DNA of 64,000 bases from Lysobacter sp. Root690 (GCF_001427785.1 NZ_LMHM01000013.1:744301-808300), one strand, 5' to 3'. Shown: positions 55,089 through 63,755, numbered from the stretch's first letter. Notes: a model not told the origin generated them from the sequence alone. Made by a program: numbers and translations.

Positions 55089-56447
55089 ATGAGAATAAAT
55101 AAATTTAGTGCTCGCGGGGTTTATGGTTACTTGCGATTTGATTTCGATTTTTTGCGAAACCCTACGATTCTGACTGGTCCCAATGGTAGTGGAAAGACGA
55201 CTGCCTTAAGAATGATGCAGGCACTTTTGACGCCTTCACTAAGAGATCTTCTATTCATTCAATTTGCTGAGGCCATGGTCGAGTTCAGCGATCAGGGAGG
55301 CGTGAGAGCTATCATCGCTCGAAGGCAGCGTGACAAGCTTGTGATCTCGATTTCTAGCGAAAGCACTCCTTTAGAGATCTCAAGAAGTTTAATGGAAAGT
55401 ATTGAGCCTGAATTGGGTGATGCAAGGCGCGTTGCTGAATCCAATCGAATTATGAAGGTGAAGTTTTCAGATAACCCGACTTATCGGGCAATTAGTGATC
55501 TTCAAGCGCCTGTTTTTCTTGGTTTAGATCGGCGCCATATGGGGTTTCAAGATGAGTATGCGTCAAGCCCAGATAGTGAAGGATTTATTATAAGAGAGTA
55601 CGGCCGAGTGGCTAGGCCCATTAAAGGTTCTCTCGCAGCAGGCCTTATAGAAACACAGGCTTTGGTGTTAGATGCTTTTCGTCGTGTGCGTCAAGTTAAA
55701 GATCAACAGTCAGAGCGATTAAGAAGAAAATTACTATTGACTGGCTTCAGGTATGTAGAGGTTTCGAAGGAGAAGATATTTGATCAATTCAGACTCGGTT
55801 CGCAGATTGCCTCAGTGGAAGATTTGGCCAGCCAAAGAAATGCATTGATTAGAGCGCTTATTTCTGTCGGCATTGATGAGGCGGAGTCAAAGAAAGAGTT
55901 GGACCCGTTCTTCCAGCAAGTAACGGAGCTCTCCAAAAGGCTCAAAAGACCAGGCCCTAGACGAAACGAAGATGATGCAGGAGACGCAGTGTTTGAGGCA
56001 CTGCTTAATCAATCCAACCTCTTCCGATTAAAGGAGTTAGTAGAGACTGTCAGAGAGTTTGATGTGAAAAGCGATCAGCTGTCAGCTCGCTTCGTTTCTT
56101 TCGTCGCCTGTGTTAATCGCTTTTTCTCGGATTCGGGAAAATCCATTAATATAGATGCGGTGGGGCAGATAAAAGTGCATCGCCCCGATGCAACTGAGGT
56201 TCCTCTTGGCGCGTTAAGCTCCGGTGAGCGACAGCTACTTGTAATGTTTGGGCATATTTTCTTTAATTCTTTTGGCCGGCGAAGCAATGTATTTATTATT
56301 GATGAGCCCGAATTATCTTTGCATCTTCGCTGGCAAGAGATTTTGCTAGGGGAAATGCTTGAAAGCAGCGCCAGAGCTCAATTCATAATTGCGACTCATT
56401 CTCCAGAAATTGTTGGGGACTTTGTCAACAACTGCGTGAGTGTTTGA
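55089..56447 (+). CDS. AAA ATPase of a PARIS-like defence pair (AriA-like)
   Basis: 452 residues of an SMC/OLD-type AAA ATPase. Walker A is GPNGSGKT at 30-37. A long insertion with helical segments follows. GALSSGERQLLVMF is the ABC signature, FIIDEPELSLHLRWQ is Walker B, and IATHSPEIVGD is the switch histidine region. The next gene begins 3 bases after the stop and encodes a DUF4435 protein. That combination and these lengths match PARIS, in which AriA holds and releases the AriB effector when a phage anti-restriction protein is sensed. Base composition is clearly more AT-rich than the chromosome. Confidence 0.72.
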   Translation: MRINKFSARGVYGYLRFDFDFLRNPTILTGPNGSGKTTALRMMQALLTPSLRDLLFIQFAEAMVEFSDQGGVRAIIARRQRDKLVISISSESTPLEISRSLMESIEPELGDARRVAESNRIMKVKFSDNPTYRAISDLQAPVFLGLDRRHMGFQDEYASSPDSEGFIIREYGRVARPIKGSLAAGLIETQALVLDAFRRVRQVKDQQSERLRRKLLLTGFRYVEVSKEKIFDQFRLGSQIASVEDLASQRNALIRALISVGIDEAESKKELDPFFQQVTELSKRLKRPGPRRNEDDAGDAVFEALLNQSNLFRLKELVETVREFDVKSDQLSARFVSFVACVNRFFSDSGKSINIDAVGQIKVHRPDATEVPLGALSSGERQLLVMFGHIFFNSFGRRSNVFIIDEPELSLHLRWQEILLGEMLESSARAQFIIATHSPEIVGDFVNNCVSV

Positions 56448-56450
56448 ACC

Positions 56451-57299
56451 ATGCTACAACGTAGCGCGGCAGCGAAATATGCGAAGCATGTCTTCTTCAC
56501 TTCATTTAACGATGTCGATATTTTTATTGAGGATACCGCGATTGAGTCAAAAAAAATTTACATGGAAATTATCCGGCGTGCTATAGGGCAAGAAGTGTCC
56601 CTCGCTCAAATATTTCCCATTGGTAGTAAATCGAAGGTGCTGGCTCAGTGTGCAGCTGATCAGGGCGCGCGAGAAAGAAAGTGTGTGTGTATAATTGACG
56701 GAGATTACGATGTTCTCCTAGGAACTCCGAAGCCAAGTTTAATTAGATTGTTTAGGTTAAGCCGTTATTGTATTGAAAACTACTTAATCGACGAGCAGGC
56801 TATCCTTTCAGTTCTAGATGAAGAAGTCGTTTCTATGGATTTGAGTTCCATACGTAAAATTTTCGACTTTTCCCAATGGGTTGAGGCTGTATCGCGTCAT
56901 TTATCAAAATTTGTCGTGGCGAGTGGAGTCGCATGTCAGAGACGATGCGGCATTGCTACTGTGAATATTCCTCTTTCTGAGTTGTCGACCTGTTACACAG
57001 GGCATGTAGACCAGATAAAAATTTCTCAAAAGATAATTGACTTTGAAGTTGCGACAGATGCTAAACACGGCACCGGTATTTTTGCGGCCGATTGTGCGCA
57101 AGTTAGAAGGCGGCATTCAATTGGCGATGATGAATTGACATTATTTTTTTGCTCAGGAAAAAATCTACTTCTTCCTCTTTTGAAGAGAAGACTGCAAAAA
57201 TCTTTCGCGATAACGACCAGTTCGGCAAGCTTTAAACTTAGAGTTGCCAAGCGATGTAATATTGATGATTTTAAGCTGCTTGCTACAGTAATAGCTTAG
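56451..57299 (+). CDS. DUF4435 (TOPRIM-like) effector of a PARIS-like pair (AriB-like)
   Basis: 282 residues. The N-terminus VDIFIEDTAIESKKIYMEII gives the acidic TOPRIM start (Glu of FIED). CVCIIDGDYDVLLG provides the DxD-type metal site, and IENYLIDEQAILSVL resembles the conserved 'ENyl' segment of DUF4435. In PARIS this protein is a nuclease that cuts a host tRNA. The pairing with the AAA ATPase is close (3-base gap). A search could instead place it with other ATPase-DUF4435 systems, so the name is tentative. Confidence 0.68.
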   Translation: MLQRSAAAKYAKHVFFTSFNDVDIFIEDTAIESKKIYMEIIRRAIGQEVSLAQIFPIGSKSKVLAQCAADQGARERKCVCIIDGDYDVLLGTPKPSLIRLFRLSRYCIENYLIDEQAILSVLDEEVVSMDLSSIRKIFDFSQWVEAVSRHLSKFVVASGVACQRRCGIATVNIPLSELSTCYTGHVDQIKISQKIIDFEVATDAKHGTGIFAADCAQVRRRHSIGDDELTLFFCSGKNLLLPLLKRRLQKSFAITTSSASFKLRVAKRCNIDDFKLLATVIA

Positions 57300-57613
57300 G
57301 TTGTTTGCTCTTGCTGATGTGGTGGATTTGGATGGATGGAATACACCTCAAGACTGCAAATGGAGCGAATTTACTGAGCAAGGAAAAATGCGGTGAGGTA
57401 GATAAAGAGAGGCCCGTCATTTTTCTGCATTCAAAGCATAGTTTGATGGATTAATGTGTCGTTGGTTGAAGAGGTGATCGCGTAATTTCTGGCCTTTGGG
57501 TTTATTGAGGGCTATATATTTTTAGGGCGTGTAGATACATCTGTAAGCTTGCAGCAAATTTTATTTTATTCATGTGTTTTATCGTGAGGGTGTCGGTTTT
57601 TTAAGGGGGCGGT
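57300..57613. other. AT-rich spacer between the PARIS-like pair and the next gene
   Basis: About 310 bases of low-GC sequence with no supported frame. It probably carries the promoter for the gene at 57614. Confidence 0.35.
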
Positions 57614-58246
57614 ATGGCGGTCATTAGGGGCGTTGTAAATGGGATAACTGCGTATCTCAATTTTGAATTTGCGTGTGACCGCGGTTATGCCTTCTCCGAA
57701 CGAGGAATGGCGTCGGCGCTTGCTCAGCTTATCCATGCGGCAGAGAAGGTCGATAGCATAGAATTTGAGGCAAAACATCCCGTGCTTGTAAGTAATAAGC
57801 GGGGGCGGCCGAGATCATGTGATATTCGATGGGCCAAGGATGGCGGGAATAGATGGATTGAATACAAATGGTTCGGCTACTCGTCACCTACCTTGCACAT
57901 GATACTGAGGGATATTTATCGCATGGGCGTTATAAGTCGCGCGACAGGGGACCCGACTTTTTTCTTGATGTGCGGAATGAAAAGGTCTGTTGCCGGCTTC
58001 CTTGCGCGCTCAGAAAATCAAAGGGTTGTAAGAAAAAAAGCTTACTCGCTTGTGCGGGATAGTAACTCCTTATTTCCTGTCTTAAGACCCGAGCATCTGC
58101 CAAAAAAGATTCTTTTGAAGCTTGAGAGTGAATTTGGAGTGCCCCTGCCTTTTATTTCCATGGAGGGAATCACTTCAACTGTAAAAGATGAGTCAAATGC
58201 CGTCGCGCGTTGCTGTGCTTTGGGATTTGAGGTGAAAGGGAAATAA
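57614..58246 (+). CDS. Possible PD-(D/E)XK-fold protein in the defence island
   Basis: 210 residues. The residue pattern is nuclease-like: E50/E52 in SIEFEAKHPV, D70 in RPRSCDIRWAKD and E83-Y-K85 in RWIEYKWFGY. That is the E...D...ExK order of the restriction-endonuclease fold. The rest is helical (HMILRDIYRMGVISRATGDP, PTFFLMCGMKRSVAGFLARS). GGGGGC-like purine bases precede the ATG. Composition is AT-rich like the ATPase pair, so it probably arrived with it. Catalytic activity is unproven. Confidence 0.55.
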   Translation: MAVIRGVVNGITAYLNFEFACDRGYAFSERGMASALAQLIHAAEKVDSIEFEAKHPVLVSNKRGRPRSCDIRWAKDGGNRWIEYKWFGYSSPTLHMILRDIYRMGVISRATGDPTFFLMCGMKRSVAGFLARSENQRVVRKKAYSLVRDSNSLFPVLRPEHLPKKILLKLESEFGVPLPFISMEGITSTVKDESNAVARCCALGFEVKGK

Positions 58247-58318
58247 TTATTATCGTGGGCTGCCGCTTTGGCGCGGAATTTGATTGCTTAAGAATTTTAT
58301 TCTAATTTTGAATGTTGA

Positions 58319-58606
58319 ATGAATTCAGGTAGTGTTTGTGAAAAATATCTGGATTTAGATCACATGCAAATCAGACGTGGCACCTCAAGCTCTACCACTC
58401 AAGGCTATCTTTTATCTAGGACCGCCTACCAAGCATTAACCCAAACCCGCGATCACCTGCGTCTACTCGCCCAGCTCACCGAGCCTCAAGGCCAAGCTGG
58501 CCCCGACGTAATCTATCTCTCGGCGCAAGCGTTGGCCGATTGCTTTGATCGCTTAGCCGACGACCTAGACCGGATCGCCGAGGCCGTTGGTCCGTCCGCG
58601 TTGTAG
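58319..58606 (+). CDS. XAC0095-like small protein
   Basis: 95 residues (or 80 if the ATG at 58364 is the start). GYLLSRTAYQALTQTRDHLR then LLAQLTEPQG resembles the small XAC0095 family known in Xanthomonadaceae. The C-terminal helix (ALADCFDRLADDLDRIAEAV) is amphipathic. Neither start has a clear ribosome site. Composition returns to chromosomal GC here, marking the right end of the AT-rich island. Confidence 0.55.
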   Translation: MNSGSVCEKYLDLDHMQIRRGTSSSTTQGYLLSRTAYQALTQTRDHLRLLAQLTEPQGQAGPDVIYLSAQALADCFDRLADDLDRIAEAVGPSAL

Positions 58607-58918
58607 CGCGGCATTTCGGCTATCGATTCGCGGCTGGCTGAACGCCATAGCGGCGCAGGCCGCGTCGACATTCCGACATGCCGCTGGTCGCCGGTCTGCC
58701 TCTGGCGCGGGCAGGGCGCTACGGATGCTTCGCGAATGTGCCGAGTCACGGCGTGCGATGCGCACGCAAGCCGTCTGTGCCTGTTTGCACACGTTTTAAC
58801 CCAAGGAAAATCCGACACCGCAATGCGGATCTCGCTGACTGCTCATCGCGCCGGCGCTTCGCCAGGATGCCCGTCGCCGTCGTTTCGACGTGCGTCCGCA
58901 TCGACAAGGAGATTCGTC
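58607..58918. other. Intergenic region without a recognised gene
   Basis: About 310 bases of ordinary GC-rich sequence. It must contain the promoter for the gene at 58919; I see no repeats or credible short gene. Confidence 0.3.
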
Positions 58919-59386
58919 ATGAGCGTGAACCTGATTCAATTAGAAGTGTCCGACGAGCAAGTCGCCACCGCGGTGGCGGCGCTGGATCAACTGGAAACGG
59001 CGCTGGCGGGGTTGGTCTCGCTGTCGCCCGACGACCGCCGCCGGCTGACCAAGATGGGGCCGAAGTCCGAGGTGTTCTGCCGTCAGGCCCTCAGCGTGCT
59101 GGAACAGAATCGCCAGATCGTGCCGCCCAGCCTGGACCTGCCCGGCGCGCAGTTGGACCTGCGCACGCTGGACCGCCTGCGTCCGCTGCTCGACCGCCTG
59201 CAGCGCCTGGCCGAGCGCGGCGAGGACACCGAGACCGCGCTCGGCGCGGACCTGATGGCGTTCGCGCTGGAGGGCTACGGCCTGCTCAAGGTGTCCGGCA
59301 AGAACCAGGGCCTGGACGGCCTGCGTAAGGAGATGGGCGCGCGTTGGGCCAAGGGCCGCCGCGATGCCGCCGCGCCGCCGGCGTGA
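58919..59386 (+). CDS. Conserved hypothetical helical protein
   Basis: 155 residues. AAGGAG precedes the ATG. All-helical: DEQVATAVAALDQLETALAG, DDRRRLTKMGPKSEVFCRQA, RLRPLLDRLQRLAERGEDTE. The LVSLSPDDRRRLTKMGPKSE turn and GYGLLKVSGKNQGLDGLRKE segment are conserved-looking. No signal peptide or membrane helix. A UUCG-type terminator follows the stop. Function unknown. Confidence 0.65.
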   Translation: MSVNLIQLEVSDEQVATAVAALDQLETALAGLVSLSPDDRRRLTKMGPKSEVFCRQALSVLEQNRQIVPPSLDLPGAQLDLRTLDRLRPLLDRLQRLAERGEDTETALGADLMAFALEGYGLLKVSGKNQGLDGLRKEMGARWAKGRRDAAAPPA

Positions 59387-59426
59387 GCCGCCGCCTGTCG
59401 CGACCTCCACGCACCGATGTCCCAGC

Positions 59427-59451
59427 AAGCCGCCTTCGGGCGGCTTTTTTG
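59427..59451 (+). terminator. Terminator after the helical hypothetical gene
   Basis: The stem aagccgcc-ttcg-ggcggctt runs straight into a T-run. Confidence 0.85.
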
Positions 59452-59536
59452 TGCGCGCGTGGTGCGATGCGTCGTTCGCTTGATGGGGGCGGGGCCGATG
59501 CAAGGCGGTATCGCTTCGACGCTGGTCCGCCAGGGC

Positions 59537-59893
59537 CTTCGCGAACACCGCGCGGCGCTTCCCGAATCCCGATTTGCTGTTCCCGAAGCCCGCGGAGAGG
59601 TTCGCGAATACGATCGAGCTGCACCCGAATCCCGCGACGGCCTTCGCGAAGCCGAATTTGCCCTTCGCGAACACCGATTTCGCTTAAGCGAGCAGCAATT
59701 TCGCCTTAGCGAAGGCCCGGCCCGGCTTCGCGAATCCAAAATTCGTATTCGCGAGCACCGATTTCGTCTTCGCGAATCCCGAATCCGTGCTCGCGAAGCC
59801 CGGCGCGGGCTTCGCGAATACCGATTCGGGCTTCCGGAATCTCTCCGAGCCCTTCCGGAACACCGCCGAGTCATTCCGGAGCAGCTCGCCGGG
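59537..59893. repeat. 17-copy tandem array of a 21-base unit (core ttcgcgaa)
   Basis: Units begin at 59537 and every 21 bases to 59873 with no register loss. The consensus is close to cttcgcgaanaccgatttcg plus one base; the palindrome ttcgcgaa is exact in seven units, and others read ttcccgaa, ttagcgaa or ttccggaa. The array lies between a terminator and the DUF2188 gene, outside any secure gene. In one forward frame it reads as 7-residue LREHRFR-like repeats that remain open into the DUF2188 gene; I do not treat this as coding. Confidence 0.9.
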
Positions 59894-60160
59894 CCTTCGA
59901 TGGTGAAAATTTGTCCAACGCAGGCGCTTTGGACCGTTCGCGTACAAGCCCGCGTTCGTCGCTCGACTCGCCCCGCCAGGGCCGCGACCCGCAGGCGGGC
60001 GACAGCCACCCAGCCCGTCCTCGCCTTGCCGCATTTCACGTTTTCAAAAAGACGTGGCACGCCGCGGCACACGCGCTGTGTCTGCTTCCAGGCAGGCCGT
60101 TTCCGCGGTGCTAGCGTCGGCCCTGCGCGCAAACCGCGCGCATTCACAGGACAAAGGACC

Positions 60161-60394
60161 ATGTCGAAGAAAGACGTCCACGTCGTACCCCATCCCGAAG
60201 GCTGGGCCGTCAAGCGCGAAGGCGCCGACCGCGCGAGCTCCGTCCACGACCGCAAAGCCGACGCCCTGGACGCCGGCCGCGACCTCGCCCGCAAGGACGA
60301 AGTGGAACTGGTCATCCACGGCCAGGACGGCAAGATCCAGGACAGCGACAGCTATGGGAATGATCCGCATCCGCCGAGGGATGAGAAGCATTGA
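60161..60394 (+). CDS. DUF2188 family protein
   Basis: 77 residues from ATG 60161, preceded by AAAGGA. The chain is DUF2188-like: HVVPHPEGWAVKREGADRAS, VHDRKADALDAGRDLARKDE, VELVIHGQDGKIQDSDSYGN. These small proteins have unknown function and often occur near stress or accessory genes. The frame is open far upstream through the 21-base array, but the ribosome site supports this start. Confidence 0.85.
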   Translation: MSKKDVHVVPHPEGWAVKREGADRASSVHDRKADALDAGRDLARKDEVELVIHGQDGKIQDSDSYGNDPHPPRDEKH

Positions 60395-60411
60395 CGGGGG
60401 CGAGGTAAGAG

Positions 60412-60442
60412 GCGAGGGCAGCGTCATGCCCTCGCTTCTGTT
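60412..60442 (+). terminator. Terminator after the DUF2188 gene
   Basis: The stem gcgagggca-gcgtca-tgccctcgc is followed by ttctgttct. It is moderately T-rich. Confidence 0.6.
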
Positions 60443-60525
60443 CTGCTTTGGGAACTGACGCATAAACCGGTTTGCATCGCTGTTGCACCATCGCCTTATC
60501 TCACCCAAGGATGGATGATGCGCCG

Positions 60526-61425
60526 ATGAGCAATCTGATTCTGTTGCTGGCTTTGATGCTGCCGACGATACTCGTGGTGGCGGTGCTGTTCCTCTATCGG
60601 GCGCTGAGCCGTCGCGATCGACGGCGCTCGCCGCTGACGTTCAAGGTGATCAATCAGCCGGGTGAAGGCCTGCGTCGGCAGATCGCCAAACACGACGATG
60701 CCATCGCCGAAGCCCTCACCGTCGTGGCGATGGCGGGGCCCACACTGTTCTCGGCTTGGCTGTTGGTCCGTATCGACCGTGTTGTTCCCGATTGGTCCGG
60801 CATCCGGTTCGGATGGGGCGATGCGTTCTTCGCGCTGGTCCTGATCGTGATACTGGCGTGGGCCACATGGAAACTAATTCGCCATATACGCAGACGCCGA
60901 CGTTACCGCGAAGGTTTGTACGCCGAACTGGCCGTCGCGCAACGCCTCTATCCGCTGGCCTTGCACGGGGTGATGGCGTTTCATGACTTCCCGGCCGACA
61001 AATTCAACATAGACCATGTAGTCATCGGTCGCGGCGTGGTGTTCTGCGTGGAAACCAAGTCGCGAAAGAAACCCGAGGCCAAGGTACGCGAATCGGCGCG
61101 AGTGGAGTACGACGGGAAACGGCTAGCCTTCCCGTCGCACGTGGAGACCAAGCCCCTGGAGCAGGCCGCGCACCAGGCGAAGTGGTTGCAGAATTTCTTA
61201 AGCCAAGCGGTTGGTGAGACGGTGCGTGTTGTGCCTGTGTTGGCATTGCCGGGCTGGTACATTGACGACACCAAAGCACCGCGCCGCACCGACGTCATCG
61301 TTACCAATGCCCACGCGCCGAACTTCATGCGAAGTGAGGGCTTCGGCGCGGCCTACGGCCCGGAAATGCGCAGCCGGATCGCGCATGTATTGATGGAGCG
61401 ATATCCGGGGCTTGCCGATCCATAG
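60526..61425 (+). CDS. Membrane-anchored NERD (nuclease-related) domain protein
   Basis: 299 residues; ATG 60511 is an alternative start. Three N-terminal membrane segments are seen (ILLLALMLPTILVVAVLFLY; VVAMAGPTLFSAWLLVRI; FFALVLIVILAWATWKLI). The NERD domain starts with GLYAELAVAQRLYPLALHGV and has D in FNIDHVVIGR and ExK in VVFCVETKSRKK, the PD-(D/E)XK metal site. These residues support nuclease potential, though NERD proteins are poorly characterised. Located near the defence island but of chromosomal composition. Confidence 0.8.
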   Translation: MSNLILLLALMLPTILVVAVLFLYRALSRRDRRRSPLTFKVINQPGEGLRRQIAKHDDAIAEALTVVAMAGPTLFSAWLLVRIDRVVPDWSGIRFGWGDAFFALVLIVILAWATWKLIRHIRRRRRYREGLYAELAVAQRLYPLALHGVMAFHDFPADKFNIDHVVIGRGVVFCVETKSRKKPEAKVRESARVEYDGKRLAFPSHVETKPLEQAAHQAKWLQNFLSQAVGETVRVVPVLALPGWYIDDTKAPRRTDVIVTNAHAPNFMRSEGFGAAYGPEMRSRIAHVLMERYPGLADP

Positions 61426-62014
61426 CCTCTTGATCTAGCTCATCTCTGCGTGCAACAGCGTGTGAGTGCCCGCCGCGATAGATCAATGCGGTATCGGGCC
61501 GGCTCATGTTTGGTCAAGTTAATATCGGTGAGGTGTTCAATCTTCCCGTACGAATCTGTAGTGGGAAACGACCTGTCGGCAGCGCAGGCAGTACCACATG
61601 GCGACGGTGTCGCCCGGACATACGGTGCCTTGCGTGACGCAAGGGGTGGCATGGGCGTTGGGAAACGGGGGCTCACGCTCGGCAAGGTGGGTGCCGCCGG
61701 TATCGGACGGTGTCGCGAAATAGTTCTATGCCGGCATCGAATTAAGTCCTGCCCGCGCAGGCAGAGGCGAAGCAATGAGCCTAATTGCGGTGACTTGAGA
61801 GAATTTCGTGCGCAGTCGAATAAAGCAATATCACCGGTCGCGAATATGGATGCGGCGCCCAAGTCCGAAATTTATTGTTTTTTGCGTTTAGACATGGGTA
61901 GGCAAAACCCGGAAGGCGCAATTGCATGCGGTACCTAAGCAATGCTCCACGATCAGCACTTATGCGTGTAGCTAGGTGCCGAACAATATTAAAACGATCG
62001 TTCAAAGGATGAGC
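61426..62014. other. Unassigned region between NERD and GIY-YIG genes
   Basis: About 590 bases. Overlapping frames on both strands (around 61440-61938) lack ribosome sites and recognisable motifs. AT-richer from 61780. It may contain a decayed gene; I cannot support one. Confidence 0.35.
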
Positions 62015-62698
62015 ATGAAAGGACAGGAATTGCTGGACGAACTTGCCAAGCGTCATCAGCGCTTGAACGGCCTTGGCCATATCACCGACTCCGCGCTCGC
62101 GAAAACTCTTGGGGTGACACCACCTGCTTTGGTCAACTATCGCAAAGGTAAGCTGACTTGCAGGCAGTTTGTTAATTTATTGGAGAGCTATTCCAAGGCG
62201 AGGATAGACGAGTTGATCGTGGCGACCGTGGTGCCGGTTGTGGAGTTCTTCGAAATTGAATATCACGACACAGGATCGCGGTATCTCGTGTTTTCGGATC
62301 GCGCCGAAAGCGGTGGTAAGCACCCTTACCTGGAAGGCTTGAAGCAGCGCCTTGATGGGAAACGCGGAATCTACGTTTTCCACGATAGCCGCGGTAGGGC
62401 GATCTATGCGGGGAAAGCTCAGAAGTTAACTCTATGGGACGAGTTGAACAACGCTTTCAACCGGGACCGGAGGGAGGTCCAAAGCATCAAGCGCGTGTCG
62501 CATCCACAGAAACGGGTCAAGTACAAAGGGCCGGAGGAGAAAAAGCGACAGATTGTTCGGCAGAACGTGCCTTTGCATGATATCGCGGCTTACTTCAGTG
62601 CTTATGAGGTTCCTGACCGGCTCATCGGAAAGTTCGAGGCGTTGATTGTTAGAGCGTTCGCCAATGATCTGTTGAACGTGCGAATGGAGAAGTTCTGA
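62015..62698 (+). CDS. Helix-turn-helix plus GIY-YIG nuclease fusion
   Basis: 227 residues from ATG 62015 (AAAGGA at 62004-62009); ATG 62009 is possible too. Residues 20-60 form an XRE-type helix-turn-helix (DSALAKTLGVTPPALVNYRK). Residues 115-225 form a GIY-YIG domain: GIYVFHDSRGRAIYAGK (G-I-Y at 118-120, Y-A-G-K at 131-134), R150 in AFNRDR, and the C-terminal acidic helix KFEALIVRAFANDLLN with the metal-binding Glu. The parts suggest an endonuclease guided by, or regulated through, DNA recognition. Fusion of these two domains is uncommon in my experience. Confidence 0.75.
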   Translation: MKGQELLDELAKRHQRLNGLGHITDSALAKTLGVTPPALVNYRKGKLTCRQFVNLLESYSKARIDELIVATVVPVVEFFEIEYHDTGSRYLVFSDRAESGGKHPYLEGLKQRLDGKRGIYVFHDSRGRAIYAGKAQKLTLWDELNNAFNRDRREVQSIKRVSHPQKRVKYKGPEEKKRQIVRQNVPLHDIAAYFSAYEVPDRLIGKFEALIVRAFANDLLNVRMEKF

Positions 62699-62792
62699 GG
62701 ATAAGGGGATGGGGCGCGCTGTTCAGTTTGAGGAACTGCTTGCGTCCTAAACGAAGAAAAACTGATGTTCTTCAGTCTACCAGGGGAAAGAG

Positions 62793-63755
62793 ATGCGCAA
62801 CCTTGCAGCAATTGCGTTGTTGTGGCTATGTGGATGCGCGATGCATCCGCTGCGGCAAGCGCCGCCGATCGAGCCCGGTCAGCACGTTCTGATAAGGCCT
62901 TACATTCCGCAGATCAATCAGGACGGGTTGTTTCATTTGTCCTGTACGGATCGCTATCCCGATAACCGAAGTGCGTACGCGGCGTTTGACCAGGATGCTG
63001 CCGATGTAAATCGTGTTGAACTGGCGAAGCGGCATTTTATTCACGCCGCCATGGCCAATAATGTCTATCTGGACCCCGACAAGAAACCCGTGTTCCGGTT
63101 GCCTGGATGGACCTTGCATGAGTCGTGGATCAGCGAGACTGGGCTAGCTCTGCAGGTGTATGGCGATGGCGCCACCTTGGCCGGCAGCTCTCGTATCGTC
63201 GTTGCTTATCGTGGTACGGATTTTGATTCAGGTATCGACTGGTTGAACAATTTCGCGCTGCGCGATCCGCCGCAGTACCGACAGGCGTACAAACATCTGA
63301 AAGAATTGCGCGCGCATTACCCGAACGCCAGGATCACAGTGACAGGCCACTCCCTGGGTGGCGGCATCGCCATGAATATGTCCTTGCGGGTGTCCGGTGT
63401 CGAAGCGGTTGGGTTCAACATGTCACCACGCGTGCGTTTCGGCCGTACGCGTGCATTCGATTCGTATCGGGCCAGTATTTTTGAAGTGGGCGAGATCCTG
63501 ACCGGCGCCACGAAGTTTTATGCAGCGGTCATGCTTCCCGACAATACTCACTACGGCAATTATAATTTTTTAGACTATCGCTTGTTCGCCTTTAGTCCTG
63601 TGCCGGAGCATGGTATCTACGAACTGACGCGAGCCCTGACTGTGGTGGCGATGACTCGCGAAAGCCAACAGGCGCGGGAGTTTTTTCGGGTGAACATTGG
63701 CGAGGAGCAGGCACGAAAGGTGGATTGGGAGCATTGTCAGGCGATTTTCCGGTAA
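62793..63755 (+). CDS. Class-3 lipase-like lipoprotein
   Basis: 320 residues. AGGGGAAAGAG precedes the ATG. The leader LAAIALLWLCGCAMHP gives lipobox Cys 15. The alpha/beta-hydrolase core includes VVAYRGTDFDSGIDWLNNFA and the nucleophile elbow VTGHSLGGGIAMNM (S187), as in fungal-type class-3 lipases. Likely aspartate and histidine partners follow (DNTHYGNYNFLDY, PVPEHGIYE). A surface or periplasmic lipase/esterase is expected. The substrate is unknown. Confidence 0.8.
   Translation: MRNLAAIALLWLCGCAMHPLRQAPPIEPGQHVLIRPYIPQINQDGLFHLSCTDRYPDNRSAYAAFDQDAADVNRVELAKRHFIHAAMANNVYLDPDKKPVFRLPGWTLHESWISETGLALQVYGDGATLAGSSRIVVAYRGTDFDSGIDWLNNFALRDPPQYRQAYKHLKELRAHYPNARITVTGHSLGGGIAMNMSLRVSGVEAVGFNMSPRVRFGRTRAFDSYRASIFEVGEILTGATKFYAAVMLPDNTHYGNYNFLDYRLFAFSPVPEHGIYELTRALTVVAMTRESQQAREFFRVNIGEEQARKVDWEHCQAIFR

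Noticed and set aside
59417..60160. Extending the DUF2188 gene upstream through the 21-base array
   Set aside because: The ATG at 60161 has a good ribosome site and the family is about this length. The extension is Arg/Glu-rich repeat sequence without a start signal.
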